From the NCBI GenBank assembly GCA_963783085.1, contig CAWAMJ010000005.1, positions 1-64,000 of the forward strand: DNA of 64,000 bases, written 5' to 3'. The position numbers and the translations under genes are program-made. Positions 43,878 to 53,440 of the stretch are shown here, one piece after another. Each line of letters starts with the position of its first letter. Position 1 is the first letter of the stretch. Under the pieces are notes generated by a model, which saw only the letters and a list, made by a program, of their open reading frames with translations, was not told the DNA's origin and made no database searches. The DNA is from CAVYUC01 sp963783085 (lineage in GTDB: Bacteria > Bacteroidota > Bacteroidia > Bacteroidales > Prolixibacteraceae).

Positions 43878-45173
43878 TCAGTCCACTATTTCTGAAATGT
43901 CCATTAAAATTAACTGGCGGCCATTTTTTCCGATGGGGCAGTCGATGCATACCATTTTTCCTTTCCGGCCCGACCGCGGGTGAGTGTCGCAACGCCATTC
44001 TCCTTTATATTCCGGCGCAGCGTAAAAATCTCCCAACGGTATTCTTTCATTGGTTTTTACATTGTATAAATAAACGTGTTGCAATCTGTTATTGTCGGGA
44101 TATGAATCGTTTAAAATCCATTCTGAATGGTTTGGCAGATAAGTATTGTGTCCGTTTACCGGCATTTTTTCCTGGTTCAGTACAAAAGTTTCATCCGGTT
44201 TACCGTCGGTGAAAACATAAAAACCCGATCCATGCGATTGTTGCCGTGTCCATGCGGCAATGCGGTTTTTATCGAACCAGACAAAATGCGAAGTATAACC
44301 CGAAGAATCGATCAACCGGATATCTTTGCCTTCCAGATCGGAAGTGTACATCAATGTTGCAAAACCACCGACATCTTTTTTTGAAACGGTTTTCCAGCGG
44401 TGCAGAAAAATAAACCGGGAACCGTCGGTATTAAAAAGCAAATGATTGAACCAGTTTTTTTGGTTCGCCCGATCGTTTTGTGCCGCATCGTCTAAAAGTA
44501 CCGGTGTTTCCTGCATTTGCCTGTAAGAAATTATTAATTTCTTTTCGCCGGTTTTGAGGTTGCACAAATATATTCCGGCATTTTCGGGTGCCAGTTCATC
44601 TCTGTTTGTATCCGGAATTCCTGCGTAGCCATAACCGGGGCGTGTGTCCTGAATGCGCTCGAAATCAGTAGTTACAGCATGTTCGCCATCAGGACTGAGT
44701 GCGTAAATAGCAAACGGTAAAATTGTTTCTTCTTTTGTGTAAATGTTGAATACGTGCGAAATAAATTGTCCTCCTTTTCTGTCGTTCCAGATGACCAGGG
44801 AATCGCTTTCGGGGATAAACTGCAGCATGCATCCCTGCTGCCATCCCCATGCTTTTGAAGTTCCCAGATTAATCCATTCATCGTTATTTTTCAGATCGAC
44901 CATTCCGGTTTTAATTTCATCACCGGATAAAGGCGAACGGCCTTCAAAGTCAACTTCCATACCCAAAACAAACCGGTTGGTGGGATCGAACTGCAATTTG
45001 TCGTAATACCCAAACCAGTGGTTTCCCGGACCTCTCGTAATTATCCGGGCCGGAACATAAACTTCCGAATTTTCAAGGCCCTGAAGATTGGTTTTGAAAC
45101 CATTTTGTATTTGAGAAAATGAGTAGTGTGAAAACACAAGTGCGAGAATGGATGGAATTAGTTTGTAATACAT
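43878..45173 (-). CDS. Exported TolB-like beta-propeller protein
   Basis: A 431-residue protein with a signal peptide (LIPSILALVFSHYSFSQ). The body alternates beta-strand segments typical of a TolB/oligogalacturonate-lyase-like propeller: WFGYYDKLQFDPTNRFVLGM, FAIYALSPDGEHAVTTDFER, LFNTDGSRFIFLHRW, FVWFDKNRIAAW and LNDSYPDNNRLQHVYLYN. GHNTYLPNHSEWILNDSYPD could contribute a metal or catalytic His. A carbohydrate-related role is common for this fold, but no specific substrate can be read from the sequence. It stands alone between long spacers. Confidence 0.75.
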   Translation of the reverse strand: MYYKLIPSILALVFSHYSFSQIQNGFKTNLQGLENSEVYVPARIITRGPGNHWFGYYDKLQFDPTNRFVLGMEVDFEGRSPLSGDEIKTGMVDLKNNDEWINLGTSKAWGWQQGCMLQFIPESDSLVIWNDRKGGQFISHVFNIYTKEETILPFAIYALSPDGEHAVTTDFERIQDTRPGYGYAGIPDTNRDELAPENAGIYLCNLKTGEKKLIISYRQMQETPVLLDDAAQNDRANQKNWFNHLLFNTDGSRFIFLHRWKTVSKKDVGGFATLMYTSDLEGKDIRLIDSSGYTSHFVWFDKNRIAAWTRQQSHGSGFYVFTDGKPDETFVLNQEKMPVNGHNTYLPNHSEWILNDSYPDNNRLQHVYLYNVKTNERIPLGDFYAAPEYKGEWRCDTHPRSGRKGKMVCIDCPIGKNGRQLILMDISEIVD

Positions 45174-45273
45174 AGCTGACCAATTTTTTAGTCTGTATAA
45201 AAATATGGAAAGTTTCAGTTTTAGCCGGTGGATTTATATTTTTTGCGTTATTCTTTATAAAATCAGAAAGTCT

Positions 45274-45281
45274 TATCTTTG
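45274..45281 (+). promoter_or_regulatory. Bacteroidota -7 promoter element of the GroES-like gene
   Basis: TATCTTTG matches the TAnnTTTG consensus of the Bacteroidota primary sigma factor. It lies 22 bases before the ATG at 45304, giving a very short leader. A clear -33 TTG at normal spacing was not seen. Confidence 0.6.
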
Positions 45282-45303
45282 CAGCGCTTAAAAAAATCGA
45301 AAT

Positions 45304-45687
45304 ATGTCTTTGGTAATCGAAGAAAAAAATCTTGAAAAATTCATTATGATCGGCGATCGGGTATTAATAAAACCCAAAACGCCAAACAGCAAAACGAGAT
45401 CAGGTTTGTATCTTCCGCCGACAGTGCAGGAAGGTGAGAAACTCCAAAGCGGCTATATCGTAAAAGTGGGGCCGGGTTATCCGATTCCGGCCATTACAGA
45501 GGAAGACGAAGCATGGAAACAAAAGCAGGAAAATGTAAAATACGTGCCGTTACAGGCTGAAATTGGTGATCTGGCTGTTTACCTCAACAAGAGCGGTTTC
45601 GAAATCGAATTCAACAAAGAGAAATACTTTATTCTTCCCCACTCTTCTATACTGATGATTATCCGGGACGAAAAACTATTTGAATAA
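45304..45687 (+). CDS. GroES-like (Cpn10 family) protein
   Basis: A 127-residue protein with the Cpn10 beta-barrel pattern: MIGDRVLIKPKTPNSKTRSG, LYLPPTVQEGEKLQSGYIVK, VGPG and VYLNKSGFEIEFNKEKYFIL. It is longer than GroES (about 95 residues) because of an insert around YPIPAITEEDEAWKQKQENV, and the mobile-loop region differs. There is no groEL next to it. This points to a stand-alone GroES-fold protein common in Bacteroidota rather than the main co-chaperonin. Partner unknown. Confidence 0.85.
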   Translation: MSLVIEEKNLEKFIMIGDRVLIKPKTPNSKTRSGLYLPPTVQEGEKLQSGYIVKVGPGYPIPAITEEDEAWKQKQENVKYVPLQAEIGDLAVYLNKSGFEIEFNKEKYFILPHSSILMIIRDEKLFE

Positions 45688-45691
45688 AAAT

Positions 45692-45730
45692 AAAAAAGCT
45701 GTTTCCCAATCCGGTAAACAGCCTTTTTTT
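45692..45730. terminator. Bidirectional terminator between the GroES-like and aminotransferase genes
   Basis: GCTGTTT (45698-45704) and AAACAGC (45716-45722) form a hairpin flanked by six A on the left and seven T on the right, so it can serve both convergent genes. It begins 5 bases after the GroES-like stop. Confidence 0.8.
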
Positions 45731-45745
45731 AATTTCCAACTTATC

Positions 45746-47035
45746 TTATTTGCTTTCTTTGCACGCGTTGTAAATTCCTTCAAACAATTCCGGAACATTT
45801 TTCGAAGCCACAGCAGAATACGCAATTCGGAGAACATTGTTCAGATTTATCACGCCAATGCTGTACTTCTCAATCAGTGTCTGTCGAATTTTATCCCCAT
45901 CGAGTCCGTCGGCAAGTTTTACACACATGAAATAACCTGAATTAAACGGAAGCGCCCGGAAGTATTTTTCATAGCTTTTGTTTTCAAGCGCTTTTCTGAC
46001 GGCGGCAAAACGAACTTTCATGATGGCATATTTTGCCTTTTTCTGTTCGGCATATTCACCACTGTTGAACGCTGCCAGCAGCAGCGATTGCGAAATATTG
46101 GCGGCGTTCGAAATGTTGCCCCGGATTGCTCCGGCAGTTTTCGATTCGAGCGCGCTGTAAAATTCTGCAGTGCCATTTTTAATGCCGTAGGTCATGAAGC
46201 CGACCCGGAAACCCCAAACGTAATCTTCCTTGGTTGCCCCGTCAATTTTTATTGCGAGTACATTTTCATGTAAATCGCTCAGCGCTGCAAAAACACTTTC
46301 CTGAGCAATGCCGTTTTCATACACCAGCCCAAAATAGGCATCGTCAATCATTGCCACAATTTTATTTCCTTTTTCCGCCGATGTCCTGATGGTTTCAACT
46401 ATCGCATCGGCTTCTTCCTGCGTGGGCGTGTAGCCCGAAGGATTGTTCGGAAAATTCAGGATGAGCAGTTTTTTCCCAACAGGCCCTTCATTTAACTTCC
46501 CTTCAAATGAATCCAGATCGAAACCTTCATTTTTAAACAGGTTGAATTTTACGAGGTTGGCGCCGTATGCATTACTTAAGGTGAGGTTATAGTTTCCCCA
46601 GAAAAGACTCGGAACAATAACTTCATCTCCTTCATTTACAAATAGATACCCGGCCATGCTTATTCCGTGTGTCAAGGCGTTGGTAACTACCGGCAAGCTA
46701 AGTTCTTTATCTTTGAGCGACGGATTTTTTTCATAAATCATGCTTTTCCATTTGGCACGAATGTCGGGCCGGCCAAAACTGGGCGCATACGGAAAAACCA
46801 GCGCCGGATCGAGGCTTATTTTCGAGGCGATCGTTTCCAGCCGCATCGGGGTGCCGTCGTCTTCAATTGCCGCTCCAATGGTTGCGTTTATTTTTGTGCC
46901 TTTTGCTTCAGCAGTTTGCCCAAGAATTCCTTTTTTCGGAAAGAAAATATTTTTTCCCCGTTCGGAAAGAAGTTCATAAACAACGTTGCTTTTCTCTTTA
47001 ATAATTACATTCAATTCTTCAGCCTGTGGATTCAT
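45746..47035 (-). CDS. PLP-dependent class I/II aminotransferase
   Basis: 429 residues from the ATG giving MNPQAEELNVII; an in-frame ATG 24 codons upstream gives an unlikely extension. Fold type I features: LNFPNNPSGYTPTQEEADAI (about 195), MIDDAYFGLVYENG (about 230), the PLP-lysine region AIKIDGATKEDYVWG (about 265; Lys in GATKED) and WGFRVGFMTYG with the phosphate-binding Arg. The substrate is not clear from sequence; the family includes aspartate- and alanine-type enzymes. It stands alone, with the shared terminator at its 3' end. Confidence 0.9.
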   Translation of the reverse strand: MNPQAEELNVIIKEKSNVVYELLSERGKNIFFPKKGILGQTAEAKGTKINATIGAAIEDDGTPMRLETIASKISLDPALVFPYAPSFGRPDIRAKWKSMIYEKNPSLKDKELSLPVVTNALTHGISMAGYLFVNEGDEVIVPSLFWGNYNLTLSNAYGANLVKFNLFKNEGFDLDSFEGKLNEGPVGKKLLILNFPNNPSGYTPTQEEADAIVETIRTSAEKGNKIVAMIDDAYFGLVYENGIAQESVFAALSDLHENVLAIKIDGATKEDYVWGFRVGFMTYGIKNGTAEFYSALESKTAGAIRGNISNAANISQSLLLAAFNSGEYAEQKKAKYAIMKVRFAAVRKALENKSYEKYFRALPFNSGYFMCVKLADGLDGDKIRQTLIEKYSIGVINLNNVLRIAYSAVASKNVPELFEGIYNACKESK

Positions 47036-47218
47036 GTTGTTATTGGTTTTACTGATCATTAAAAATGTTTTACATACTGATTTTACAGTCTGCAAGATAG
47101 GAAACAAGTAAATAATTCTTGCTGCTTACTTACAAATTGATGCAATTCTTGATGTATTTGTAACATATTTTTTTTGAGTTTCAGATTTAAAATCAGTAGT
47201 GTCCGGTTTAAATAATGT

Positions 47219-47314
47219 ATTAATGGCTAAAGCCCTTCTGTACAAGAGTTTTATTGCCCTCCGGCTTAAGCCGGGGGTTAAATTTTGGAGTGAAAACGGG
47301 CTTTAGCCGTTAAT
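47219..47314. repeat. Intergenic inverted-repeat element in a 414-bp spacer
   Basis: The gene-free spacer 47036-47449 holds arms ATTAATGGCTAAAGCCC (47219-47235) and its complement at 47298-47314 (one mismatch), around the perfect palindrome CCGGCTTAAGCCGG (47261-47274). This cruciform layout, with CTAAAGCC/GGCTTTAG ends, looks like a dispersed intergenic repeat seen in many Bacteroidota genomes. It lies between divergent genes, about 135 bases before the PQQ-type lipoprotein. Confidence 0.8.
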
Positions 47315-47449
47315 GTTAAAATTTTCATTATCATTAAGAATTAAAGTATTTCGCAGACACCAGTGGTTTAAAATTGTAAAAGATAGTTGCTGTTTTGGCT
47401 GAATGTTTTAAATTAGGAGAAAAATTAAATCACTTAAATTTAGCCTGTT

Positions 47450-48676
47450 ATGAACCGAATTAACCTGCAATTAATTTCAACGGCCTGTATTTTTCTTTTT
47501 TTATTGACTTCCTGCAGGCATCAAAACGAATGGCCCGGCTGGCGGGGCGAAAACCGTGATGCAAAAGTACAGGGCTTTGAAACTCCGGATAAATGGCCCG
47601 AACAACTTTCTCAGGTATGGGAAACTGAAGTTGGTATGGGAAATTCTTCGCCGGTGATGGTAAACAACCAGTTATTTTTGCATGTGCGGCAAAATGAACA
47701 GGAAACAGCTCTGTGTATCAATGCTGAAAATGGTGAAGTGGTTTGGAAGACGGAGCTTAATCCGGCGCCTGAAGTAACTGGCGGCGCCAGCAGCCATCCC
47801 GGGCCACGAAGTACGCCGTTAATTGAAAACGGAAAAATGTTTACACTTGGAGTGGGCGGAATTTTTCATTGCATCGACACCAAAACCGGCGAAATTATTT
47901 GGGAAAAAGACCAATACACAGAAGTACCGCAGTTTTTTGCGGCTATGTCGCCCATCGTCGCCGATGGAAAATGCATCGTCCATCTTGGCGGCCACGATCA
48001 CGGAATCATCCTTGCGTTTAACCCGGAAAACGGCGATACCATCTGGAGCATCAAAAATGAACCTGCTACCTATTCGTCGCCTGTATCAATGAATGTTGCC
48101 GGGCAGCATATTTTGATCCTTCAAACGGAAAAGGACTTGCTGGGAATTTCAACGGATGGTAAAATTCTTTGGAGGATTCCCACACCTCCGGAACAACGGT
48201 TTTATAATTCATCGACCCCGGTTGTTGACGGACAAAATGTTATTGTTGCCGGTCAGGGGAAAGGCACAAGTTCCTATAAAATTGAAAAAACAAACGATGA
48301 ATTTTCATTCATCAAAAACTGGGATAATCCGGAATATGGAACTTCGTTTAACACACCGGTATTGAAAGATGGATATTTGTACGGACACGAAGCCCGGCTG
48401 GGAAAAGTGTATTGTCTGGATGCGGAAAACGGCAAAACGGCCTGGACTGATTCAACTGCACATAACCGGTTTGCAGCAATGGTTGATTTGGGCGATGTTT
48501 TGCTGTCGTTGCCGGCTACAGGGAAACTCTTTATTTTTGAACCCAATCCTGAAGAATATTCAGAAATAGCAAAATATAAAATATCTGATTCTGAAGTTTA
48601 TGCGCATCCGGTGGTGGCTGGCGGTAAAATTTACGTGAAAAACGAGACCATGCTTATTTGCTATAAGCCGGAATAA
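47450..48676 (+). CDS. PQQ-like beta-propeller lipoprotein
   Basis: A 408-residue protein with a lipoprotein signal (FLFLLTSC). It has repeated PQQ-type blades: ALCINAENGEVVWKTELN, FHCIDTKTGEIIWEKDQY, LAFNPENGDTIWSIKNEP, LLGISTDGKILWRIP and VYCLDAENGKTAWTD. It opens with EWPGWRGENRDAKVQGF, typical of the PQQ-like propeller group related to BamB and alcohol dehydrogenase propellers. It lacks a dehydrogenase heme domain, so it is more likely a structural or binding protein than an enzyme. Its stop is 3 bases from the convergent membrane-protein gene. Confidence 0.88.
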   Translation: MNRINLQLISTACIFLFLLTSCRHQNEWPGWRGENRDAKVQGFETPDKWPEQLSQVWETEVGMGNSSPVMVNNQLFLHVRQNEQETALCINAENGEVVWKTELNPAPEVTGGASSHPGPRSTPLIENGKMFTLGVGGIFHCIDTKTGEIIWEKDQYTEVPQFFAAMSPIVADGKCIVHLGGHDHGIILAFNPENGDTIWSIKNEPATYSSPVSMNVAGQHILILQTEKDLLGISTDGKILWRIPTPPEQRFYNSSTPVVDGQNVIVAGQGKGTSSYKIEKTNDEFSFIKNWDNPEYGTSFNTPVLKDGYLYGHEARLGKVYCLDAENGKTAWTDSTAHNRFAAMVDLGDVLLSLPATGKLFIFEPNPEEYSEIAKYKISDSEVYAHPVVAGGKIYVKNETMLICYKPE

Positions 48677-48679
48677 CAA

Positions 48680-49102
48680 CTACAGCATTTTTAATTCACC
48701 AACAATAACAAAAAAGCCAAACAACGAAACCAAAACGGCAAGTACAATAAACAACCGGTTTGGTTTTATATTTTTCCAGTCGAAAATGATAGCCGGAATC
48801 GCCAGCGCCGCTGAAATGATAAAGCTCCAGTAAGCTGGCAGCAACCTTGCCTGGAAAGGAACTTCTTCAATTATTTCATTGTCGAGTTCTTCGCTCATCA
48901 TTTCATTTGGGGTCATAAAATGGCTGGCTGAAAAATATCCGTTTACGATGGAATAAATGGCGAATATTCCAAGTAAAACCAAAATGAACGACCCAATCAT
49001 CCGGAAAGCTTTTTTGTGTTCAACCCAACCATAAACAATCACAACAACAGCCGAAAAAATAAACCACTGCGGGAGTGTGTATATAAATGTATCCTGATTC
49101 AT
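48680..49102 (-). CDS. Four-helix membrane protein of unknown function
   Basis: 140 residues with four hydrophobic helices: WFIFSAVVVIVYGW (about 13-26), MIGSFILVLLGIFAIYSIV (about 36-54), YWSFIISAALAIPAIIFDW (about 91-109) and FIVLAVLVSLFGFFVIVGEL (about 118-137). An acidic loop (NEMMSEELDNEIIEE) sits between helices two and three. No family recognised. It is convergent with the PQQ-type lipoprotein, 3 bases apart, and divergent from the HAD gene. Confidence 0.75.
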   Translation of the reverse strand: MNQDTFIYTLPQWFIFSAVVVIVYGWVEHKKAFRMIGSFILVLLGIFAIYSIVNGYFSASHFMTPNEMMSEELDNEIIEEVPFQARLLPAYWSFIISAALAIPAIIFDWKNIKPNRLFIVLAVLVSLFGFFVIVGELKML

Positions 49103-49182
49103 TGATTTTAAAAATTAGTGAAACGAAAACAGTAATTTTTGCTTAATTGAAAAAGCATCGAAACCTGCTGGGCAAATATTAT

Positions 49183-49190
49183 TAATTTTG
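49183..49190 (+). promoter_or_regulatory. Probable -7 element of the HAD gene
   Basis: TAATTTTG fits TAnnTTTG and lies 19 bases before the ATG at 49210. No well-spaced -33 element was seen. Confidence 0.45.
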
Positions 49191-49209
49191 GGCTTCATTT
49201 AAAAAGATT

Positions 49210-49824
49210 ATGAAGAAAAAATTAACGGTTAATCCAAAAGCCAAAGCCTTAATTTTCGATTTGGATGGAACCCTCGCCGATACTATGCCGGTACATTTTT
49301 TAGCCTATAAAAATATTCTTGCTGAATACGGCATCCATTTTACACCTGAACTTTTTGCAACGCTGGCTGGTATTCCGGCCGTGGGAACCATTGCGAAACT
49401 GAACGAATTATTCGGAAAACAGATGGACCCGGAATCGGTTGGGCATTTCAAAGAACAGGAATATGAAAAAATGATGTACAAAATAAAACCAGTGGAGCCG
49501 GTGGTGGAACTCGTGCACGAATATCACAAAAAATTGCCGATGGCTGTTGGTACCGGCGGACAAAAACGCCTGGCGTGGAAAACCCTGAAAATTTTAAACA
49601 TTGAATCGTACTTCAGCATTTTAGTATCAACCGACGACATTTCCCGTAGTAAACCAGACCCGGAGACGTTTTTGAAATGTGCCGAACTTTTAAATGTTGA
49701 ACCAAAATATTGCCAGGTTTTCGAAGATGGCGAATTGGGAATCCAGGCGGCTGAAAAAGCCGGTATGATGTCGACACTGGTAACCGATTATTACGAAGTG
49801 ACCATTGGGCGCGAACTCAACTGA
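49210..49824 (+). CDS. HAD-family hydrolase, beta-phosphoglucomutase-like
   Basis: A 204-residue protein of HAD subfamily IA: motif I LIFDLDGTLADTMPVHF (about 14-30) with the nucleophile Asp, motif II VGTGG (about 113), the motif III Lys in SRSKPDPETF (about 150), and motif IV FEDGELGIQAAEKAGM (about 172). The cap and FDLDGTLADT are close to beta-phosphoglucomutase and 6-phosphogluconate phosphatase-type enzymes. The substrate cannot be decided. The next gene starts 24 bases downstream, suggesting co-transcription. Confidence 0.88.
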   Translation: MKKKLTVNPKAKALIFDLDGTLADTMPVHFLAYKNILAEYGIHFTPELFATLAGIPAVGTIAKLNELFGKQMDPESVGHFKEQEYEKMMYKIKPVEPVVELVHEYHKKLPMAVGTGGQKRLAWKTLKILNIESYFSILVSTDDISRSKPDPETFLKCAELLNVEPKYCQVFEDGELGIQAAEKAGMMSTLVTDYYEVTIGRELN

Positions 49825-49848
49825 ATTATAACTGATAAAAATATCCAA

Positions 49849-50883
49849 ATGAATACCATTAAAACCTTTCCAAATTCTGTTGTTTTTCTGTTTTTATTCC
49901 TGTTTCTTTTTTCCTGTTCAAAAGAAAAGCAAGCAAACCGCCGCACCCTCACTGTCGTTTTTTACAACGTTGAAAATCTTTTCGATACCGAAGATGAACC
50001 GGGGAAAAATGATGAAGAATTTACGCCCGGAGGAGCGAAAAAATGGGACGGCCAACGGTATGAAAAAAAGCTGCAGGATTTGGCAAAAGTGCTGAGCTCT
50101 GTGAACGAAAACGAACTTCCTGAGATTATTGGTCTGGGCGAAGTGGAAAATGAAAAAGTGGTTTCTGATTTGGTTGGCACCGGTGGTTTGGCAAAAGGAA
50201 ATTACCAGGTTGTTCTTCACGAAAGCCCGGATTTTCGGGGAATTGATTGCGCACTTGCCTACCGTACCGATGAATTTAAAGTAGTCGATCATTTTCCGGT
50301 GGGTATTCGCTTTAAAAATGAACCCAATTTCAGAACCCGCGACATTTTATATGTAAAAGGCAAAACCCGCAACAGGGAAACCTTCCATATTTTCGTGAAC
50401 CACTGGCCGTCGCGGATTGGCGGTGAAGAGAAAACTGAACCCGTAAGAATGGAAGTGGCATCGGTTCTGAAAAATAAAATCGACTCGATCTTTAAAACCG
50501 ATTCCCATGCAAAAATAATTGTGATGGGAGATATGAATGACGAACCTGCCAACAGAAGCCTTTCCAAAACTTTGGGAGCCAAATTCCCCGGCGATAAAAA
50601 TGCACAATTAATCAACCTGATGTTTCCGGACGACAAAATGGAAACGGGAACTTATTATTACAGGGGGAACTGGAATATGCTTGATAACCTGGTGGTTTCG
50701 CAAAGCCTGCTCGATGATAAAGGATTTAAGGTAAAGGAAAACAAAGGTTTTGTATTCCACCAAAGCTGGATGGAATATAAAAGCAACACCGGAGAAATGT
50801 CGCCCAATCGTACTTATGGTGGCCCCAACTATTACGGGGGCTTCAGCGATCATTTTCCGGTGTACTTTCAGTTACAGCGGTAG
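49849..50883 (+). CDS. Endonuclease/exonuclease/phosphatase family lipoprotein
   Basis: A 344-residue protein with a lipoprotein signal (FLFLFLFLFSC). EEP fold signature residues are present: VVFYNVENLFDTEDE (about 35), GLGEVENEKV (about 97), FVNHWPSRIGG (about 182), VMGDMNDEPANR (about 224) and SDHFPVYF at the C-terminus. The family includes nucleases and phosphodiesterases acting on metal-bound phosphoesters. The lipobox predicts an envelope location. It probably forms an operon with the HAD gene. Substrate unknown. Confidence 0.9.
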   Translation: MNTIKTFPNSVVFLFLFLFLFSCSKEKQANRRTLTVVFYNVENLFDTEDEPGKNDEEFTPGGAKKWDGQRYEKKLQDLAKVLSSVNENELPEIIGLGEVENEKVVSDLVGTGGLAKGNYQVVLHESPDFRGIDCALAYRTDEFKVVDHFPVGIRFKNEPNFRTRDILYVKGKTRNRETFHIFVNHWPSRIGGEEKTEPVRMEVASVLKNKIDSIFKTDSHAKIIVMGDMNDEPANRSLSKTLGAKFPGDKNAQLINLMFPDDKMETGTYYYRGNWNMLDNLVVSQSLLDDKGFKVKENKGFVFHQSWMEYKSNTGEMSPNRTYGGPNYYGGFSDHFPVYFQLQR

Positions 50884-50887
50884 GTTT

Positions 50888-52540
50888 TTATTCCAAACCG
50901 TCGCAAACATCCTGACTAAAAACCTGTTCTATATCAATTTGTATCCGTCCGTCTTCGAGTTGAGTAGAATGAACTTGTGCGCGGTCGCCGGTTTCATGGG
51001 TGTAATTTCCGTTCGCATCAAATTCAGTGAAATATGAAGATTCTTCCCATTCATTTTCCCAAAGAACACGGATTTGGTATTCCTGGTTTGGCAGTCCGAG
51101 TAAATCCACAACTCCGCTTACCATATCCACTCCCTGCCAGGGATTGTCGCTGCCTGCGATTTTAATTTCAGCACTGTAGGTTGGCGCGATGGCAACTGTG
51201 GGATCGTCGGGACAAAGCGCTTTTAAAACGATCTGGTATTCCACGTATCCTGCTTCCGGTTCAACATCCACGTCGTAACTTCCTATACAGAAATTGTCGA
51301 TTTCGAGCGGCGCAATGGGTTTGAATGCCACATTATTGTCGCGGAAAACAACTTTTACGGCTTTCTGCGGCGTATTTTCAATAACGAAAGTTTCAGGAAA
51401 AGTTCCTTTGAAATTGATGGTAGTGACCAAATTGTTATCCGTATCATACACATCGGCGTCAATTGAAAAACTAGACTTCACCCCGGAGCTGAAAGTAATG
51501 CTGCATCCGGTTTCGCAAAGCGGTTCTTTCGAGGCTTTTACAATAGTATATTCAAAATTCAATTTGGTGTAGGAATTTTCAGTTCCAGTCACATTCCAGC
51601 TCTCTTCGCCAAATTCGGCAAAACCGAAAATATCGGGGACATCGCCGCCCGTGTAACTGCAGGTGGAAGAAATTGAACCGCCATTCAAATCGCCTGCGAT
51701 GATCCCGTTAATTTTGAGTTGGGTAAGGGTGCCGGTTTCCAGTTTTTGCATTAAAGCGCTCACCGCCACTCCGTTGTCATTGATAACATCAATTGCCGGA
51801 TCATAGTTTGAATAGGTGTTAATCGACATGCTAAAAAAGTTGTCAGGATTGTTGTTATACGCCTGATTCAATTCCGCAGAAGAAGAAAATATCAGATTTC
51901 CGTTTGTGTCTTTAAGTTTCAAAAAGTCGCTGTATGCAATTGTGTAATTCACGGAATATGGTTTTGTTTCCGTTGTAGCCGATTTTAAACCACTGTTAAT
52001 CAGGTTGGAGAAAACGATTGTCGTGTCGCCGTTTTCAATGTTCATTTCACCGTTTAAATCCTTGTTCTCGCCGTCGGCAATTTTAGACAGCTGCAATTCG
52101 ATGGTTTTCTTTCCTTTGTTTCTCAACTGGATTCCTTTTGACAATTTGTTGTAGCCTGGAACTTTTACATGAACAGCAAATTCGAAAGGGTCGCTTTCCG
52201 AGTAAACAGTGTTCGGATCAATGGTGATTTCAACCTGTCCTTTTGTGGTATATAGTTCGGTTTTTTTATCTCCTGCAAACGTCACAATGTCACCGCTGTT
52301 TTTACCTGTAAAATCGATGGTAGCCGGCGAAGTAATTATACTTCCGTCTTCAGCGTCAATCAGTTTAACCGATATGCGGGTATCAAAGAAGTTGAAGTCG
52401 AGCACCAGCAGATTGATGTTTTCGCCCGATTCCTTGTCTTTTAGCGGATTATCCAGTACATCGCTGCACCCGGCAAATGCAATCAGCAATACCAGGGCAG
52501 TGAAAAATCTTAATACAATTTGTTTTCCTGTGTTTTTCAT
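50888..52540 (-). CDS. Large lipoprotein of unknown function
   Basis: A 550-residue protein with a lipoprotein signal (LVLLIAFAGC). The first part (about 35-150) looks like beta-sandwich modules (NLLVLDFNFFDTRISVKLID, VHVKVPGYNKLSKGIQLRNK). The middle and end are beta-rich with four Cys in C-E-T-G-C and similar contexts. No family recognised. A beta-barrel gene begins 16 bases upstream on the same strand, so the two are likely co-transcribed and may work as an outer-membrane pair. Its stop is 4 bases from that of the convergent EEP gene. Confidence 0.8.
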   Translation of the reverse strand: MKNTGKQIVLRFFTALVLLIAFAGCSDVLDNPLKDKESGENINLLVLDFNFFDTRISVKLIDAEDGSIITSPATIDFTGKNSGDIVTFAGDKKTELYTTKGQVEITIDPNTVYSESDPFEFAVHVKVPGYNKLSKGIQLRNKGKKTIELQLSKIADGENKDLNGEMNIENGDTTIVFSNLINSGLKSATTETKPYSVNYTIAYSDFLKLKDTNGNLIFSSSAELNQAYNNNPDNFFSMSINTYSNYDPAIDVINDNGVAVSALMQKLETGTLTQLKINGIIAGDLNGGSISSTCSYTGGDVPDIFGFAEFGEESWNVTGTENSYTKLNFEYTIVKASKEPLCETGCSITFSSGVKSSFSIDADVYDTDNNLVTTINFKGTFPETFVIENTPQKAVKVVFRDNNVAFKPIAPLEIDNFCIGSYDVDVEPEAGYVEYQIVLKALCPDDPTVAIAPTYSAEIKIAGSDNPWQGVDMVSGVVDLLGLPNQEYQIRVLWENEWEESSYFTEFDANGNYTHETGDRAQVHSTQLEDGRIQIDIEQVFSQDVCDGLE

Positions 52541-52556
52541 GGTAAATTTTTAATAT

Positions 52557-53243
52557 TTAAAAAAGTTTAACCGCGAGGTTTATTTTAACGACGGGGTAAA
52601 AATTATAACTCTCCAATTGTTTTTCCAGTAATTGTTTTTGTCGATGCGCCGGATTTGCCGTTGGCGCCAGTAATCCGGTGGCTTCGATGTTTATTTGCGG
52701 AGCTCCGAGGTAATAAATTCCGGTTTCGAAATTAAAAGCCACGCGTTCGCCCGCTCCAAAAAACTTGCGAAACCCAATCCCACCATACGGCGAGATTTTT
52801 AACGATGGTTCCAGACTAAAATGAAACTGGCCGACTTTGGAAGGTGGTATAGTGATTTCGCCATACGGAATTCCATCCAGCGCTTCGCCATCCAGTTGCG
52901 GGTTCAGCGAATTGTTGGCCGCACCTGCTGAAACATAGAGGCCGGGCAGATAGAAATAATCGGCAACAACGAAAATACCACCGGTTTTATATTTCAGGTT
53001 GGCGGCGTAAGAAATGTCGTATTCATTGAAATTGAAGCTTTTGTTGAACGATAATGTTTCAATCCCTGATTTCAGTGAAAGGCGTTTATTGAAAATATAA
53101 CGAACGTTTACTCCAAATCCACTTGTTGCAGCTTGTGCGCCTGCATAAAATCCTTTTGTCGCTGTGTCCTCATTTTCCCCGGCATTGCAAAACATAACGG
53201 GAATAAAAAACATTACAGCAAACACGAATGTTGCTTTATTCAT
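52557..53243 (-). CDS. Outer-membrane beta-barrel protein
   Basis: A 228-residue protein with a signal peptide (ATFVFAVMFFIPVMFCNA). It has alternating hydrophobic/polar strands such as AATSGFGVNVRYIFNKRLSL, GGIFVVADYFYLPGLYVSAG and VAFNFETGIYYLGAPQINIE, and ends in an aromatic residue (INLAVKLF), as is typical for OMPs. It is similar in style to small outer-membrane-protein beta-barrel families of Bacteroidota. It precedes the large lipoprotein by 16 bases. Function unknown. Confidence 0.8.
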   Translation of the reverse strand: MNKATFVFAVMFFIPVMFCNAGENEDTATKGFYAGAQAATSGFGVNVRYIFNKRLSLKSGIETLSFNKSFNFNEYDISYAANLKYKTGGIFVVADYFYLPGLYVSAGAANNSLNPQLDGEALDGIPYGEITIPPSKVGQFHFSLEPSLKISPYGGIGFRKFFGAGERVAFNFETGIYYLGAPQINIEATGLLAPTANPAHRQKQLLEKQLESYNFYPVVKINLAVKLF

Positions 53244-53440
53244 TTAATGGGTTTTTAAAGTTAAATTTGCGTCCTGTGCGACGACAAAAATAGGATTATC
53301 TGCTAAAGGAGATTCAAAAGAATTGCGCAAATGAAATCAATCGTTTCATTTTCAGCATTTCTGAGTTTTTTTCATAGGCAGTGTAAGCGAAAGGAATCAG
53401 CAAATGATACGTTCCGGATGCGAAAAAATTACCTTGTAAG

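Noticed and set aside
45304..45687. Naming the GroES-like gene groES
   Set aside because: It is longer than GroES, has an insert, and lacks a neighbouring groEL.
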